Position numbers and translations under genes: made by a program | Part shown: piece by piece, positions 25,541-34,650 of the stretch | Numbering within the stretch: the stretch's first letter is position 1 | Layout of the letters: the number at the start of each line of letters is the position of its first letter | Source of the DNA: Marinifilum fragile JCM 15579 | GTDB lineage: Bacteria; Bacteroidota; Bacteroidia; Bacteroidales; Marinifilaceae | Direction: 5' to 3' | DNA: 64,000 bases | Assembly: GCF_001310955.1 (NCBI RefSeq) | Contig: NZ_BAZX01000019.1 | Location: 22,170 to 86,169 of the forward strand | Notes under the pieces: model-generated | Told to the model about the DNA's origin: nothing | Seen by the model: the letters and a program-made list of their open reading frames with translations, nothing else | The model's database searches: none

Positions 25541-28500
25541 TTGAATTTTAGGAATATGAGTTCTATATCAAACAGACTTACAAAGTCGAATATCCTTATA
25601 CTATTTACTTTTTTACTGATTGGTTTTTCGGTTCAGGCGGCTGAGAAATCCGATCGTTTGAATAAGAAAGCTGAGAAGGCTGCCTTAGAATTTTTAAAAC
25701 AGGCTTCGGATGAGTTTGTATATCGTTTTAAGCTGGACAGTTTACACGTGAATTCTGGTAAAAAAGAAATTACAGTATATGTGAATTCTACTTTTTCCTA
25801 TATTCCTTTCAGACCCAATACGGTAAAGCAATATCATGATGAGTTAAAGGAAATTCTTGGTCGTAAGTTCAAGAAATACGATGTTCGTATCGAAAGTATG
25901 GGAATGGAAATAGAGGAATTGGTTCCTAATTACTACAGAGATGAATTATTTCCCTTGGCAAAAGATCGTTTGTCTGTTGAAAGTGATCATGTGAAGCCTT
26001 TGGTTCGAAAACTTGGTAATGATATCTATTCAAATGGATTAGAAAATAAGCATATTGCCTTATGGCATTCACATGGATGGTATTACGAGAATACTTTGGA
26101 TCGTTGGGAGTGGCAAAGAGCCAGAGTGTATACTACCGTTGAAGATATGTGGACCATGGAGTTTGTGGTTCCTTATATAGCACCTATGTTGGAAAATGCT
26201 GGTGCAAACGTTTTGTTTCCAAGAGAACGTGATGTTCAAACCCATGAAGTAATTGTGGATGCTGACTGGTGCTCGATTCTGTCGGATTATAAAGAATCCG
26301 GAAATTGGGAAACCAATTCTCAACCTGGTTTTACCAACAAGTATCCGTTTTATGCTGAAGGTGAAAATCCATTCGAAATGGGAAGTAGTTTGCAAACTGA
26401 GGCCTTTTCATCTGAGACTGCAAGAGTGGAATACACTCCATATATTCCTGAAAAAGGAGAATATGCTGTTTACGTATCTTATTCATTTGATGATGATAAT
26501 GTAAGTGATGCTCATTATTCAGTTTATCATGCCGGAGGCAAAACAGATTTTCTTGTGAATCAGAGTATGGGGGGTAATACCTGGATTTATCTGGGAACTT
26601 TCTTGTTTGACCAGGGAAAAAATCCGGAAAGCGCTAAAGTAGTACTTACCAATGAAAGTAAGGAAGAAGGAAACTGGGTTTCTGCTGATGCTGTTCGTTT
26701 TGGGGGAGGAATGGGAAATATTGCCAGAGGTAAGGTAGACGAATTGAATGAATTGGTTCAGGAAAGAAACGATCTAGGCTTTGCAATGGATTCAGCCAAG
26801 TGGCAAAGATATACTAGTAATCGTCCGAGATACCACGAAGCTGCCCGTTATTATCTGCAATATGCTGGTATGCCAGATTCAATTGTTTATAGTATCAACA
26901 AGAATTATAAAGCAGATTATAGCAACAGAGGAAAGGATGCAGCAAAGTTTCAAAAGCGAGAAAGTGGGAAGACCGATTACAAGGATGATTATATGAGTCG
27001 TGGTGAATGGGTAGACTATTTAATTGGTGCACCTAATGGACCAACGAAGCATGTAAATGCAAAAGGTCTTGGAATTCCTGTTGATATGGCTTTGGGCTTT
27101 CATACCGATGCTGGGTTTACACCGAATGATTCCATTATTGGGACTTTAGCAATCTATAATACTACTCGTGATAATACGGATAAATTTGTAAATGGACAGT
27201 CGAAATGGGCTAGTAGAGATTTAACAGACATTGTGCAAACTCAGGTGGTTGAAGATATCAGAAAATTGTTCGAGCCAAAATGGACAAGAAGAGGAATGTG
27301 GAACAAGCAATATTCAGAAGCTTATCGACCTAAGGTTCCTACCATGTTGTCGGAAATGCTTTCGCACCACAACTTTGCTGATATGTACCAGGGAATGGAT
27401 CCGAAATTTAAATTTCACATTAGCCGTGCATATTATAAGGGAGTGTTGAGATTTTTGGCTTCGCAGGAAGGAAAAAAATATGTAGTACAACCTTTGCCTG
27501 TTGATCATTTTAGAATTGATGAAAACGAAAATGGAATCAGACTGAGCTGGAAAGCTGTTGCCGATCCGTTGGAAGAAAGTGCAGTGGCAAAAAAATATAA
27601 GGTTTACACCAGATTGAATGATGGTGGATTTGACAATGGTGTACTGGTTGAAAAAGAGGAATTGCTAGTTAAAAATTTAGGTTCAGAAAATATCTACAGT
27701 TTTAAGATAACAGCTTTGAACGAGGGTGGTGAAAGTTTTCCATCCGAGATTTTATCTTATCGCAAATCTAAAAATGGTGAAAAGCCTGTTTTGATTGTAA
27801 ATGGTTTCGACAGAATCGCTTCGCCACAAGGGTTTGATGATGGTAAATATGCTGGTTTCAACAGTGCTATGGATGAAGGAGTTGCTTATAAAAGAAACAT
27901 TGCCTATGTAGGTGATCAGTACGATTTCGATAGAAAATCACCATGGTTAGATGATGATGCTTCGGGACATGGTTCAAGTTATGCTGATCAGGAAGAAAAG
28001 ATCATTGCTGGGAATAGTTTTGATTACCCTTATGTACATGGCGAAGCTATTAAATCTGCCGGATATGGCTTTGTATCCATGAGTGATGAGTCTTTTGAAA
28101 ATGGAAACTGGGAAGCTTCAGATTACAAGGCGTTGGATCTCATTTTTGGAGAAGAAAAAACCACCAAAAGATTATACGGAAAAGAGAATAAGGATTTTAC
28201 GATTTATACTCCGGATATGGTGAAGGCAATCAGAAAATACATTCAATTAAAAGATGCAAAACTGATTCTTTCGGGAGCATACTTGGGGACGGATGTTGTA
28301 GAATGTGGCGATACATTGATCAAAGATTTTACGGAAAAGGAACTGCATTTCTTGTTCAGAACCAATTATGCAAGTAAATCTGGTGCCATATCTCATCCCA
28401 ATGAAGTAAAAGCAAATTTTACAGGAAATTATCAATTCGAAACAGGATTGAATGAACAGATATACAAAGTAGAAGCTCCGGATGCCATAGAGCCTTTGGG

Positions 28501-28669
28501 TAAGAATGCAAAAGTGTTTCTACGATATACAAACAATACCAAAAGTGCTGGTGTTGTTTACGATGGAGACTATCAGTCAATCATTTTGGGTTTCCCTTTT
28601 GAAACACTTAAAACAAAGGAAGATCGTAATGATTTGATGAAGAAGATTTTTCGATTTTTTAATAAATAA
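25541..28669 (+). CDS. Secreted N-acetylmuramoyl-L-alanine amidase-like protein with inserted golvesin-type domain and FN3 domain
   Basis: 1042 residues. A signal peptide (start at 25541, or the in-frame ATG at 25556) ends near FSVQAAE. The Amidase_3 fold appears in two pieces: HIALWHSHGWYYE (His 176/178) with TMEFVVPYIAPMLENAG and LFPRERD, then after an insertion VDMALGFHTDAGFTP (about 521) and PTMLSEMLSHHNFADM (about 600). The insertion (about 275-390) resembles the golvesin/xanthan-lyase carbohydrate-binding domain (YAVYVSYSFDDDNVSDAHY, NWVSADAVRFGGG). An FN3 domain follows (about 653-745), then an unrecognised C-terminal region. The enzyme would cut peptide stems from MurNAc outside the cell, matching this locus. 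Homologues are often mislabelled xanthan lyase. Confidence 0.8.
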   Translation: MNFRNMSSISNRLTKSNILILFTFLLIGFSVQAAEKSDRLNKKAEKAALEFLKQASDEFVYRFKLDSLHVNSGKKEITVYVNSTFSYIPFRPNTVKQYHDELKEILGRKFKKYDVRIESMGMEIEELVPNYYRDELFPLAKDRLSVESDHVKPLVRKLGNDIYSNGLENKHIALWHSHGWYYENTLDRWEWQRARVYTTVEDMWTMEFVVPYIAPMLENAGANVLFPRERDVQTHEVIVDADWCSILSDYKESGNWETNSQPGFTNKYPFYAEGENPFEMGSSLQTEAFSSETARVEYTPYIPEKGEYAVYVSYSFDDDNVSDAHYSVYHAGGKTDFLVNQSMGGNTWIYLGTFLFDQGKNPESAKVVLTNESKEEGNWVSADAVRFGGGMGNIARGKVDELNELVQERNDLGFAMDSAKWQRYTSNRPRYHEAARYYLQYAGMPDSIVYSINKNYKADYSNRGKDAAKFQKRESGKTDYKDDYMSRGEWVDYLIGAPNGPTKHVNAKGLGIPVDMALGFHTDAGFTPNDSIIGTLAIYNTTRDNTDKFVNGQSKWASRDLTDIVQTQVVEDIRKLFEPKWTRRGMWNKQYSEAYRPKVPTMLSEMLSHHNFADMYQGMDPKFKFHISRAYYKGVLRFLASQEGKKYVVQPLPVDHFRIDENENGIRLSWKAVADPLEESAVAKKYKVYTRLNDGGFDNGVLVEKEELLVKNLGSENIYSFKITALNEGGESFPSEILSYRKSKNGEKPVLIVNGFDRIASPQGFDDGKYAGFNSAMDEGVAYKRNIAYVGDQYDFDRKSPWLDDDASGHGSSYADQEEKIIAGNSFDYPYVHGEAIKSAGYGFVSMSDESFENGNWEASDYKALDLIFGEEKTTKRLYGKENKDFTIYTPDMVKAIRKYIQLKDAKLILSGAYLGTDVVECGDTLIKDFTEKELHFLFRTNYASKSGAISHPNEVKANFTGNYQFETGLNEQIYKVEAPDAIEPLGKNAKVFLRYTNNTKSAGVVYDGDYQSIILGFPFETLKTKEDRNDLMKKIFRFFNK

Positions 28670-28698
28670 GAAAATAACAAAAGCCTAATTATAAAAGA

Positions 28699-30153
28699 AT
28701 GAGCGCAAAAATTACATGTTTTCTGCCTTTTGGAACAAAAGAAGAAACAACAATTACTGTAAGTGAGTTAAGAAAATCAGAATTGGTATCTAATATTTTC
28801 ATTGTTGGAAACAATGCTGAAGAAGTTGAAGGTGCGGAAGTTTTGAATTGTGATGCCTTGACAAATGGAAAAACCATTCAGCTAATTGCTGAGAAATCAG
28901 ATTCAGAATATATTTTGCTTTATACTAAAACCAGTGCATTGACATTGGGACAATTGGCTATTGAGCGTTTTTATCAAGTAGCAACTGATACCAATAGCGG
29001 TTTGGTGTATTCAAATCATCGTGCAATTAAAGAAGGTAAAGTAGAAAATCTACCCGTTATCGATTATCAGGAAGGTAGCTTGAGAGATGATTTCAACTTT
29101 GGTTCAGTTCTTTTTTATGATGCCAAAATGTTTAAGTATGCAGTAGAAGATGTGGATGCTAAATATGAACATGCAGGTTTGTATGCATTGCGTTTGGCTG
29201 TTGCTGCTCGTTCTGAATTCATGAGAATTCCAGAAGTGTTGTACACAGAGGAAGAGATGGATACTAGAAAATCAGGAGAAAAGATATTCGACTACGTTGA
29301 TCCTAAAAACCGTGCTGTACAAGTTGAAATGGAAGAAGCATGTACTGAGCATTTGAAGAGAATTGGTGCTTATTTGGAGCCTAAATTTAAGGATGTAGCT
29401 TTTGATGAAGGAGACTTTAAAGTAGAGGCTTCTGTTGTAATTCCGGTTCGCGATCGTGTTAAAACAATTGAAGATGCAATCAAATCAGTTCTTTCTCAAA
29501 AGGCAAATGTTGATTTCAACTTGATTATTGTTGATAACTACTCAACAGATGGAACAACAGAAATTATTGCGAAATATGCAGAACAAGATGAGAGATTGAT
29601 ACATATTATCCCAGAGAGAAAAGACCTGGGAATTGGAGGATGTTGGAACGAGGCAGTAAATCATGAGGCTTGTGGTAAGTTTGCCATTCAGTTAGATAGT
29701 GATGATTTGTATGCTGATGAAACAACAGTACAGCAGGTTGTGGATGCATTTTACAGAGAAAATTGTGCAATGGTTGTTGGAACCTACCAAATGGTGAACT
29801 TCAAGTTGGAAGAAATTCCTCCGGGAATTATTGATCACAGAGAATGGACTCCTGAGAATGGCAGAAATAATGCACTTCGTATTAACGGCTTGGGTGCACC
29901 GCGTGCTTTCTACACTCCAGTTCTTCGTAAAAATCCAATTCCAAATGTGAACTATGGTGAAGATTATGCACTTGGTTTGGCAATCTCTCGTAACTATCAA
30001 ATTGGTAGAATTTATAATCCGATTTACCTATGTCGTCGTTGGGAAGATAACTCAGATGCATCATTGGATATCGAGAAAATGAACGCACACAATACCTATA
30101 AAGATAGAGTTCGTACAATTGAACTAAAAGCCAGAAAACTATTGGCGAAATAA
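28699..30153 (+). CDS. Family 2 glycosyltransferase with a degenerate N-terminal GT-A-like domain
   Basis: 484 residues, no signal peptide or membrane segment. The C-terminal part (about 250-484) is a GT2 GT-A domain: ASVVIPVRDRVKTIEDAIKS, VDNYSTDGTTEIIA, LGIGGCWNEA and the metal-binding LDSDDLYAD near 331-335, then NYGEDYALGLAISR. The N-terminal part (about 1-200) looks like a second GT-A-type fold without a DxD motif (YTKTSALTLGQLAIERF, YSNHRAI, DFNFGSVLFYD). It lies 29 bases after the amidase gene and before DUF1460 and DUF4922 genes on the same strand. The acceptor is unknown; the company suggests a sugar from cell-wall metabolism. Confidence 0.82.
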   Translation: MSAKITCFLPFGTKEETTITVSELRKSELVSNIFIVGNNAEEVEGAEVLNCDALTNGKTIQLIAEKSDSEYILLYTKTSALTLGQLAIERFYQVATDTNSGLVYSNHRAIKEGKVENLPVIDYQEGSLRDDFNFGSVLFYDAKMFKYAVEDVDAKYEHAGLYALRLAVAARSEFMRIPEVLYTEEEMDTRKSGEKIFDYVDPKNRAVQVEMEEACTEHLKRIGAYLEPKFKDVAFDEGDFKVEASVVIPVRDRVKTIEDAIKSVLSQKANVDFNLIIVDNYSTDGTTEIIAKYAEQDERLIHIIPERKDLGIGGCWNEAVNHEACGKFAIQLDSDDLYADETTVQQVVDAFYRENCAMVVGTYQMVNFKLEEIPPGIIDHREWTPENGRNNALRINGLGAPRAFYTPVLRKNPIPNVNYGEDYALGLAISRNYQIGRIYNPIYLCRRWEDNSDASLDIEKMNAHNTYKDRVRTIELKARKLLAK

Positions 30154-30167
30154 AAAAATGTATGCTT

Positions 30168-30201
30168 GGCTGGGAATCAGGGGAGTATTCTCCTGGTTCC
30201 T
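30168..30201 (+). other. Hairpin between the GT2 and DUF1460 genes
   Basis: GGAATCAGG...CCTGGTTCC with a GAG/CTC extension round a TATT loop. No T run follows. It may be a processing or attenuation site within the operon. Confidence 0.45.
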
Positions 30202-30248
30202 TATAAGCAGATTGAATTTCGGAATATTTATCCGCAAAAGTTAGACTT

Positions 30249-31130
30249 ATGAAATTATTGAGTTTGCAATTGTTAATCCTTTTATTTGCCCTTGTGGCTT
30301 GCAAAGGAAAAGCTGTTCAGCAAAATGAAGACAGTAAAGTAGTTCAGTTTACAGATACTCTTGATCAGTCGATTTTTAATTCGATCAAGGATTTGGCAAG
30401 AGAAAATTCCTTTTCTCAGCTCGAAAATGCCGATCGAATACTGGAGGTAGGAAAATTGTTTTTGCAAACTCCTTATGTTGGGGGAACTCTGGAAGCTGAT
30501 GGTGATGAAAAATTGGTGGTAAACTTAAGAGAGCTGGATTGCTCCACTTATCTTGAAAATGTAGTTGTGCTTTCATCAATTTCTAAGCAAAATAAATTTT
30601 CCGAAAATGATTTTCTGAAAAAGCTAAAAGAACTGCGTTATCGAAAAGGAGAAATTAAGGATTATACCTCCCGATTACACTACTTTTCTGATTGGATTTA
30701 TGAGAATGAGCAGAAAGGGATTGTAAAGAATGTTACTTCAGAAATTGGTGGAGTAGAATACAAGAAAGAAATCAATTTCATGAGTAATCATGTTGATTCA
30801 TATTCGGCACTAAAAGCAGACTCTTCATTGATTGTATCGATTCAAAATACGGAAAATGCAATCAATGGGCGAGATTTGTTCTATATCCCAGAGGATAGTG
30901 TTCAGAATGTGGAGGATAAGATTCATAACGGAGATTTAATTGCCATAACTACAAAAATAAAGGGCTTGGATATTTCGCATGTTGGCATTGCTATTCATGT
31001 AAATGATAGATTGCACTTAATGCATGCATCCAGCTTGGCAAAAGAAGTTGTGATCTCAGATATTCCATTAGCCGATATGTTAAAGGAAAATAAATTGCAA
31101 TCGGGAATAATGGTTGCCAGAGTACAATAA
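30249..31130 (+). CDS. DUF1460 lipoprotein, NlpC/P60-like cysteine amidase/peptidase
   Basis: 293 residues. The lipoprotein signal ends in LVACKG (Cys 18). DUF1460 proteins have an NlpC/P60-like papain fold; the catalytic Cys is in RELDCSTYLENVV (Cys 98) and the His in DISHVGIAIHV (His 244). Family structures have been linked to N-acetylmuramoyl-L-alanine amidase-like activity on wall fragments. Here it would act in the periplasm on peptide-bearing muropeptides, upstream of AmpG-type import. It lies eight bases from the next gene. Confidence 0.88.
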   Translation: MKLLSLQLLILLFALVACKGKAVQQNEDSKVVQFTDTLDQSIFNSIKDLARENSFSQLENADRILEVGKLFLQTPYVGGTLEADGDEKLVVNLRELDCSTYLENVVVLSSISKQNKFSENDFLKKLKELRYRKGEIKDYTSRLHYFSDWIYENEQKGIVKNVTSEIGGVEYKKEINFMSNHVDSYSALKADSSLIVSIQNTENAINGRDLFYIPEDSVQNVEDKIHNGDLIAITTKIKGLDISHVGIAIHVNDRLHLMHASSLAKEVVISDIPLADMLKENKLQSGIMVARVQ

Positions 31131-31150
31131 ATAATAGTTTGTTCAGAGAA

Positions 31151-32137
31151 ATGGATGTACACAGCATAGATAAGATTGAAGATCTACTGAAAGAGAAATC
31201 TTCAGTTGAAATACTAAGTGATTTTTTAAATCAACAAGTTAGAGATTGGCCTCTTGCCAATGGGAATTTTAAAGGATTGGAAAAAGTAGAGGAAAAAGAA
31301 TTTGGTTTTGATGGATTTAAAATGAAAGTTCAATTTAATCCGGAAAGAATTCGGTCTTCTGCAGCTAAAGTTGACAAGAAGAGTATTGAAAATCGTGCTT
31401 GTTTCTTGTGTTTGGATAAATTACCGGCAGAACAGGGAGGAATTGCTCAAGGCAAAGAGTATGTTGTTTTGGTGAATCCATTCCCAATTATTCCTCAGCA
31501 TTTTACTATTCCAAAAGTTGATCATGTAGATCAATCCTTCATGGATAATCTGGAAGGAATGTTGTCTTTGGTGAAGGATATGCAAGGGTATACACTATTC
31601 TACAACGGACCTAAATGTGGAGCTTCGGCACCAGATCACATGCATTTCCAGGGAGGAAACAAAGGCTTTATGCCAGTTGAGGAAGAGTATTTTGCATTAA
31701 AAGATAAGGCTGATTTGCTTGTGAAATCAGAAGAGATAGAAGTTCGTGCATTCAATCATTATTTAAGAAAGATGATTAGTGTTGAGACTACTAGTGTTGA
31801 AGAATTGATAGCTGTTGTAAGTAAATTTTACAATGCATTTGCATCAATGCAAGCAGAAGAAAAAGAGCCAATGTTGAATGTGATTTGTTCATATGTTGAT
31901 GGAAAATACATCATGCATTTGTTCCCAAGAAAATTACATCGCCCAACTCAATATTTTGCAGAAGGGGATGATCAGATATTGATTAGTCCTGCATCTGTTG
32001 ATTTTGGAGGTGTTTTTATTACTCCAAGAAGAGAGGACTTTGAGAAAATTACGGCTGAGGATATAGAAGATATTTTCAATCAGGTTTGTGTTGATGAGGA
32101 TGTTTTCTCATTGCTTTGCGAAAAAATAAAAGCTTAG
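31151..32137 (+). CDS. DUF4922 protein with HIT-like nucleotidyltransferase/phosphorylase motif
   Basis: 328 residues, cytosolic. The HIT-type motif APDHMHFQGG (His 163, His 165, Gln 167) follows NPFPIIPQHFTIP and YNGPKCGASAPDH, the same layout as GDP-galactose phosphorylase and galactose-1-phosphate uridylyltransferase-like enzymes. It probably transfers or releases a nucleotide on a sugar phosphate; the substrate is not known. ATG at 31151, preceded by AGAGA, is preferred to the TTG at 31139. It follows DUF1460 directly, and with the GT2, GNAT and SpoIID-like genes makes a set of signal-less enzymes that suggests an intracellular sugar-activation branch. Confidence 0.82.
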   Translation: MDVHSIDKIEDLLKEKSSVEILSDFLNQQVRDWPLANGNFKGLEKVEEKEFGFDGFKMKVQFNPERIRSSAAKVDKKSIENRACFLCLDKLPAEQGGIAQGKEYVVLVNPFPIIPQHFTIPKVDHVDQSFMDNLEGMLSLVKDMQGYTLFYNGPKCGASAPDHMHFQGGNKGFMPVEEEYFALKDKADLLVKSEEIEVRAFNHYLRKMISVETTSVEELIAVVSKFYNAFASMQAEEKEPMLNVICSYVDGKYIMHLFPRKLHRPTQYFAEGDDQILISPASVDFGGVFITPRREDFEKITAEDIEDIFNQVCVDEDVFSLLCEKIKA

Positions 32138-32150
32138 TCAGAGTTAATAA

Positions 32151-32290
32151 TCTGAGGGGATCACTCCACGTGAGGCTCTCAGTAATAAGAGAATATTGGT
32201 AATCCGACTTTGAGTCGGAATACCAAACTTTAAAAACAATCTACCCTAAAGTCCCTCGCCTTTAGTAGAAGGATACAGGGCGAGTTATTA
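32151..32290. repeat. Composite intergenic repeat region between DUF4922 and GNAT genes
   Basis: Three parts: a GGGGATCACTCC/GTGAGGCTCTC element (32155-32180), a 14-base-pair palindrome TTGGTAATCCGACT-ttg-AGTCGGAATACCAA with one mismatch (32196-32226), and CCCTCGCCTTTAG...CAGGGCGAG (32253-32284). Related parts occur at 33231-33318 and 34655-34949. Confidence 0.75.
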
Positions 32291-32299
32291 AAGAAAACT

Positions 32300-33211
32300 A
32301 TGAATTACACCATTCGCCAATATCAGGATTCCGATTTTGAACAGGTATTACCATTGTGTCAGGAAAGCTATCATCTGGATGTGATTAGTGAGGATTTGCT
32401 AAAGGAGAAAATCTACGAGGATCCGTTTTATGAGCAAGAATTAGTTTGGATTGCATGCGATCAGGATAAAATTGTTGGATTCCTGATGGGAACTTGTCGA
32501 ATGGATATTCGAGGAGTGAACTATGGCTATGTAAAAATGATGGCTGTAGATAATGCATACAGAAGAAATCGAATTGCAAGATCGATGTATGAGTTATTGG
32601 AATCTGAACTGAAACAGAGAAAAGTGGGGGTAATGCGTTTGGGCGATGTGCCAATGAATTATTTCATGCCGGGTATCGATCCAAAATATACGCCAGCTCT
32701 TTGTTTCGCCATCCGAATGGGATTCCATAGATTCATGGATACCTCAAATCTTTTGGTAGATCTGGATAATAGAGATTGGAATGATCTCAAAAAGATAGAA
32801 GCTCTAAAGGCGGATAAAATTGAAGTTTGTCGAGCTACACCAGAAGACAAGCAAGAGCTAATGGATTTTGTTGAAGAAGAATGGAAGTTGTGGCAATATG
32901 AATTGGAAATGGCTTACAAAACTGAACCAATCGGTATTCATATCGCAAAGCTAAATGGTAAGATTCGTGCTTTTTCGGCGCATTCAGCAAATAATAAAGG
33001 CTTGCCTTGGTTTGGTCCAATGGGTACACATCCCGATTTAAGAGGAAAAGGAATGGGAAGAGTATTATTGTATCATTGTTTGGAAGATTTGAAAAACTTA
33101 GGGTATAAAACAGCAATCATTCCTTGGGTTGGCCCAATTGATTTCTATTCGCATCATACCGGTGCTGTTGTAGAAAGAATATTTTGGAGATACGAGAAAA
33201 AATTGAACTAA
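32300..33211 (+). CDS. Tandem-domain GNAT N-acetyltransferase
   Basis: 303 residues with two GNAT folds. The N-terminal half carries VKMMAVDNAYRRNRIARSMY (acetyl-CoA pyrophosphate loop, slightly degenerate) and the C-terminal half MGTHPDLRGKGMGRVLLYHC (a consensus Q/RxxGxG/A loop). Cytosolic. The acetylated substrate is unknown; in this locus an amino sugar or a muropeptide amine is a reasonable guess. It lies between two repeat-filled gaps, in the same direction as its neighbours. Confidence 0.85.
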   Translation: MNYTIRQYQDSDFEQVLPLCQESYHLDVISEDLLKEKIYEDPFYEQELVWIACDQDKIVGFLMGTCRMDIRGVNYGYVKMMAVDNAYRRNRIARSMYELLESELKQRKVGVMRLGDVPMNYFMPGIDPKYTPALCFAIRMGFHRFMDTSNLLVDLDNRDWNDLKKIEALKADKIEVCRATPEDKQELMDFVEEEWKLWQYELEMAYKTEPIGIHIAKLNGKIRAFSAHSANNKGLPWFGPMGTHPDLRGKGMGRVLLYHCLEDLKNLGYKTAIIPWVGPIDFYSHHTGAVVERIFWRYEKKLN

Positions 33212-33230
33212 AAACAAAGATGCCTCAAAA

Positions 33231-33318
33231 GTTCCTCTCCCCGAGGAGAGGAACTTAGGGTGAGGTTATAAGAACATATTGGTACCCTTACTTAGAGTGA
33301 GAGTAGCAAGTTTAACAC
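33231..33318. repeat. Intergenic palindromic repeats before the SpoIID-like gene
   Basis: GTTCCTCTCC-ccga-GGAGAGGAAC (33231-33254) is a perfect 10-base-pair stem. It is followed by TTAGGGTGAGGTTATAAGAA and a decayed palindrome TTGGTACCCTTACT-tag-AGTGAGAGTAGCAA (33279-33309), similar to those at 32196 and 34700. Confidence 0.72.
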
Positions 33319-33327
33319 CTAAACATT

Positions 33328-34650
33328 ATGGAACCACAATTACGAGTTGGAATCATGTACGAAAAGGAAATTTCCTTTCAATTGAATGGAGCCTACGTAC
33401 TACAGCAAAATGGAAAAGAATACACTGGAAAACAACAGGCAAAATATATTGATGGCAAAATCTCTTTCGATGGAATCATTGAGGAAGAATTAATTTTCAA
33501 TCCTAAAGAGTATGATGCAAGTAACTTTGATTTGTTTGGAGTTACCATCGGAATTAAATTTCACTGGGAGCGTAAGGAAGATCAGAGATTCAAAGGAAGT
33601 TTGCATTTTATTTGTGAGGATGAAAAACTAACTGCAATCAATGTGTTATCACTTGAGGATTATTTGGTAAGTGTGATTTCTTCAGAGATGAGTGCGACCA
33701 GTAGTTTTGAGCTGTTAAAGGCGCATGCGGTTATTTCCCGTTCATGGCTAATGGCTCAGGTTATAAAGGGAGAAGAGTTACAGAATTCGGACACTCAATA
33801 TCAGAGTATTGTAGAAACAGAAGACTCTTTTGTTCGTTGGTATGACAGAGAAGACCATGTAAACTTTGATGTTTGTGCGGACGACCATTGTCAGCGTTAC
33901 CAGGGAATGACAAAGCAATCGACTCCATTGGTGGTGGATGCAATTAATGAAACGCGTGGTCTTGTATTGACCAGTGAAGGAAAAATTTGTGATGCACGAT
34001 TCTCAAAATGTTGTGGAGGTGTAGCAGAAACCTTTGAGAATGTTTGGGAACCTGAAAACCACAAATACCTGCAGGCTGTAATCGATAATCCTCAAGCTCC
34101 AAAGGGATATGATATGGATTTGACCAAGGAGGAAGCTGCAGATAAATTTATTCGTACTTCACCAGAAGCATTCTGTAATACTACCGATAAGGAAATTTTA
34201 TCTCAGGTACTGAATGATTACGATCAGGAAACCATGGATTTCTACCGCTGGAAAGTTGAATATACCCAAGAGGAAATTGCTGAACTGATTGAAAGAAAAA
34301 CAGGAAAAGAATTTGGTCAGATTTTAGATTTGATTCCAGGCGAACGTGGAGAATCAGGTAGATTAATCACCTTAAAAATTGTGGGTAGCAAGCGTACATT
34401 AACTATCGGAAAAGAATTGGAAATCCGCAAAGTGCTTTCAGAATCGCATCTTTACAGTTCAGAATTTGTGGTAGACAAGCTAGATGTAGTTAATGAAGTA
34501 CCTTCGAAATTTGTATTGATTGGAGCAGGCTGGGGACATGGTGTAGGACTTTGTCAGATTGGTGCTGCTGTAATGGGTACAAAAGGATATAAACACGATG
34601 AAATTTTGCTTCACTATTTTAGAGGGGCCGAATTAGAGAAAAGATATTAA
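33328..34650 (+). CDS. SpoIID/LytB-domain protein without a signal peptide
   Basis: 440 residues. The SpoIID domain is recognised by SLEDYLVSVISSEMSATSSF (the catalytic-type Glu in SSEM), LLKAHAVISRSWL, FSKCCGGVAETFENVW and the C-terminal GAGWGHGVGLCQIGAAVMG. SpoIID enzymes are lytic transglycosylases that cut glycan strands lacking stem peptides, normally outside the cytoplasm. This one starts MEPQLRVGIMYEKE with no signal or membrane segment, so it is probably cytosolic, which would suit glycan fragments brought in by the AmpG-like permease encoded next. An in-frame start further upstream giving a signal peptide is not seen. Confidence 0.87.
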   Translation: MEPQLRVGIMYEKEISFQLNGAYVLQQNGKEYTGKQQAKYIDGKISFDGIIEEELIFNPKEYDASNFDLFGVTIGIKFHWERKEDQRFKGSLHFICEDEKLTAINVLSLEDYLVSVISSEMSATSSFELLKAHAVISRSWLMAQVIKGEELQNSDTQYQSIVETEDSFVRWYDREDHVNFDVCADDHCQRYQGMTKQSTPLVVDAINETRGLVLTSEGKICDARFSKCCGGVAETFENVWEPENHKYLQAVIDNPQAPKGYDMDLTKEEAADKFIRTSPEAFCNTTDKEILSQVLNDYDQETMDFYRWKVEYTQEEIAELIERKTGKEFGQILDLIPGERGESGRLITLKIVGSKRTLTIGKELEIRKVLSESHLYSSEFVVDKLDVVNEVPSKFVLIGAGWGHGVGLCQIGAAVMGTKGYKHDEILLHYFRGAELEKRY

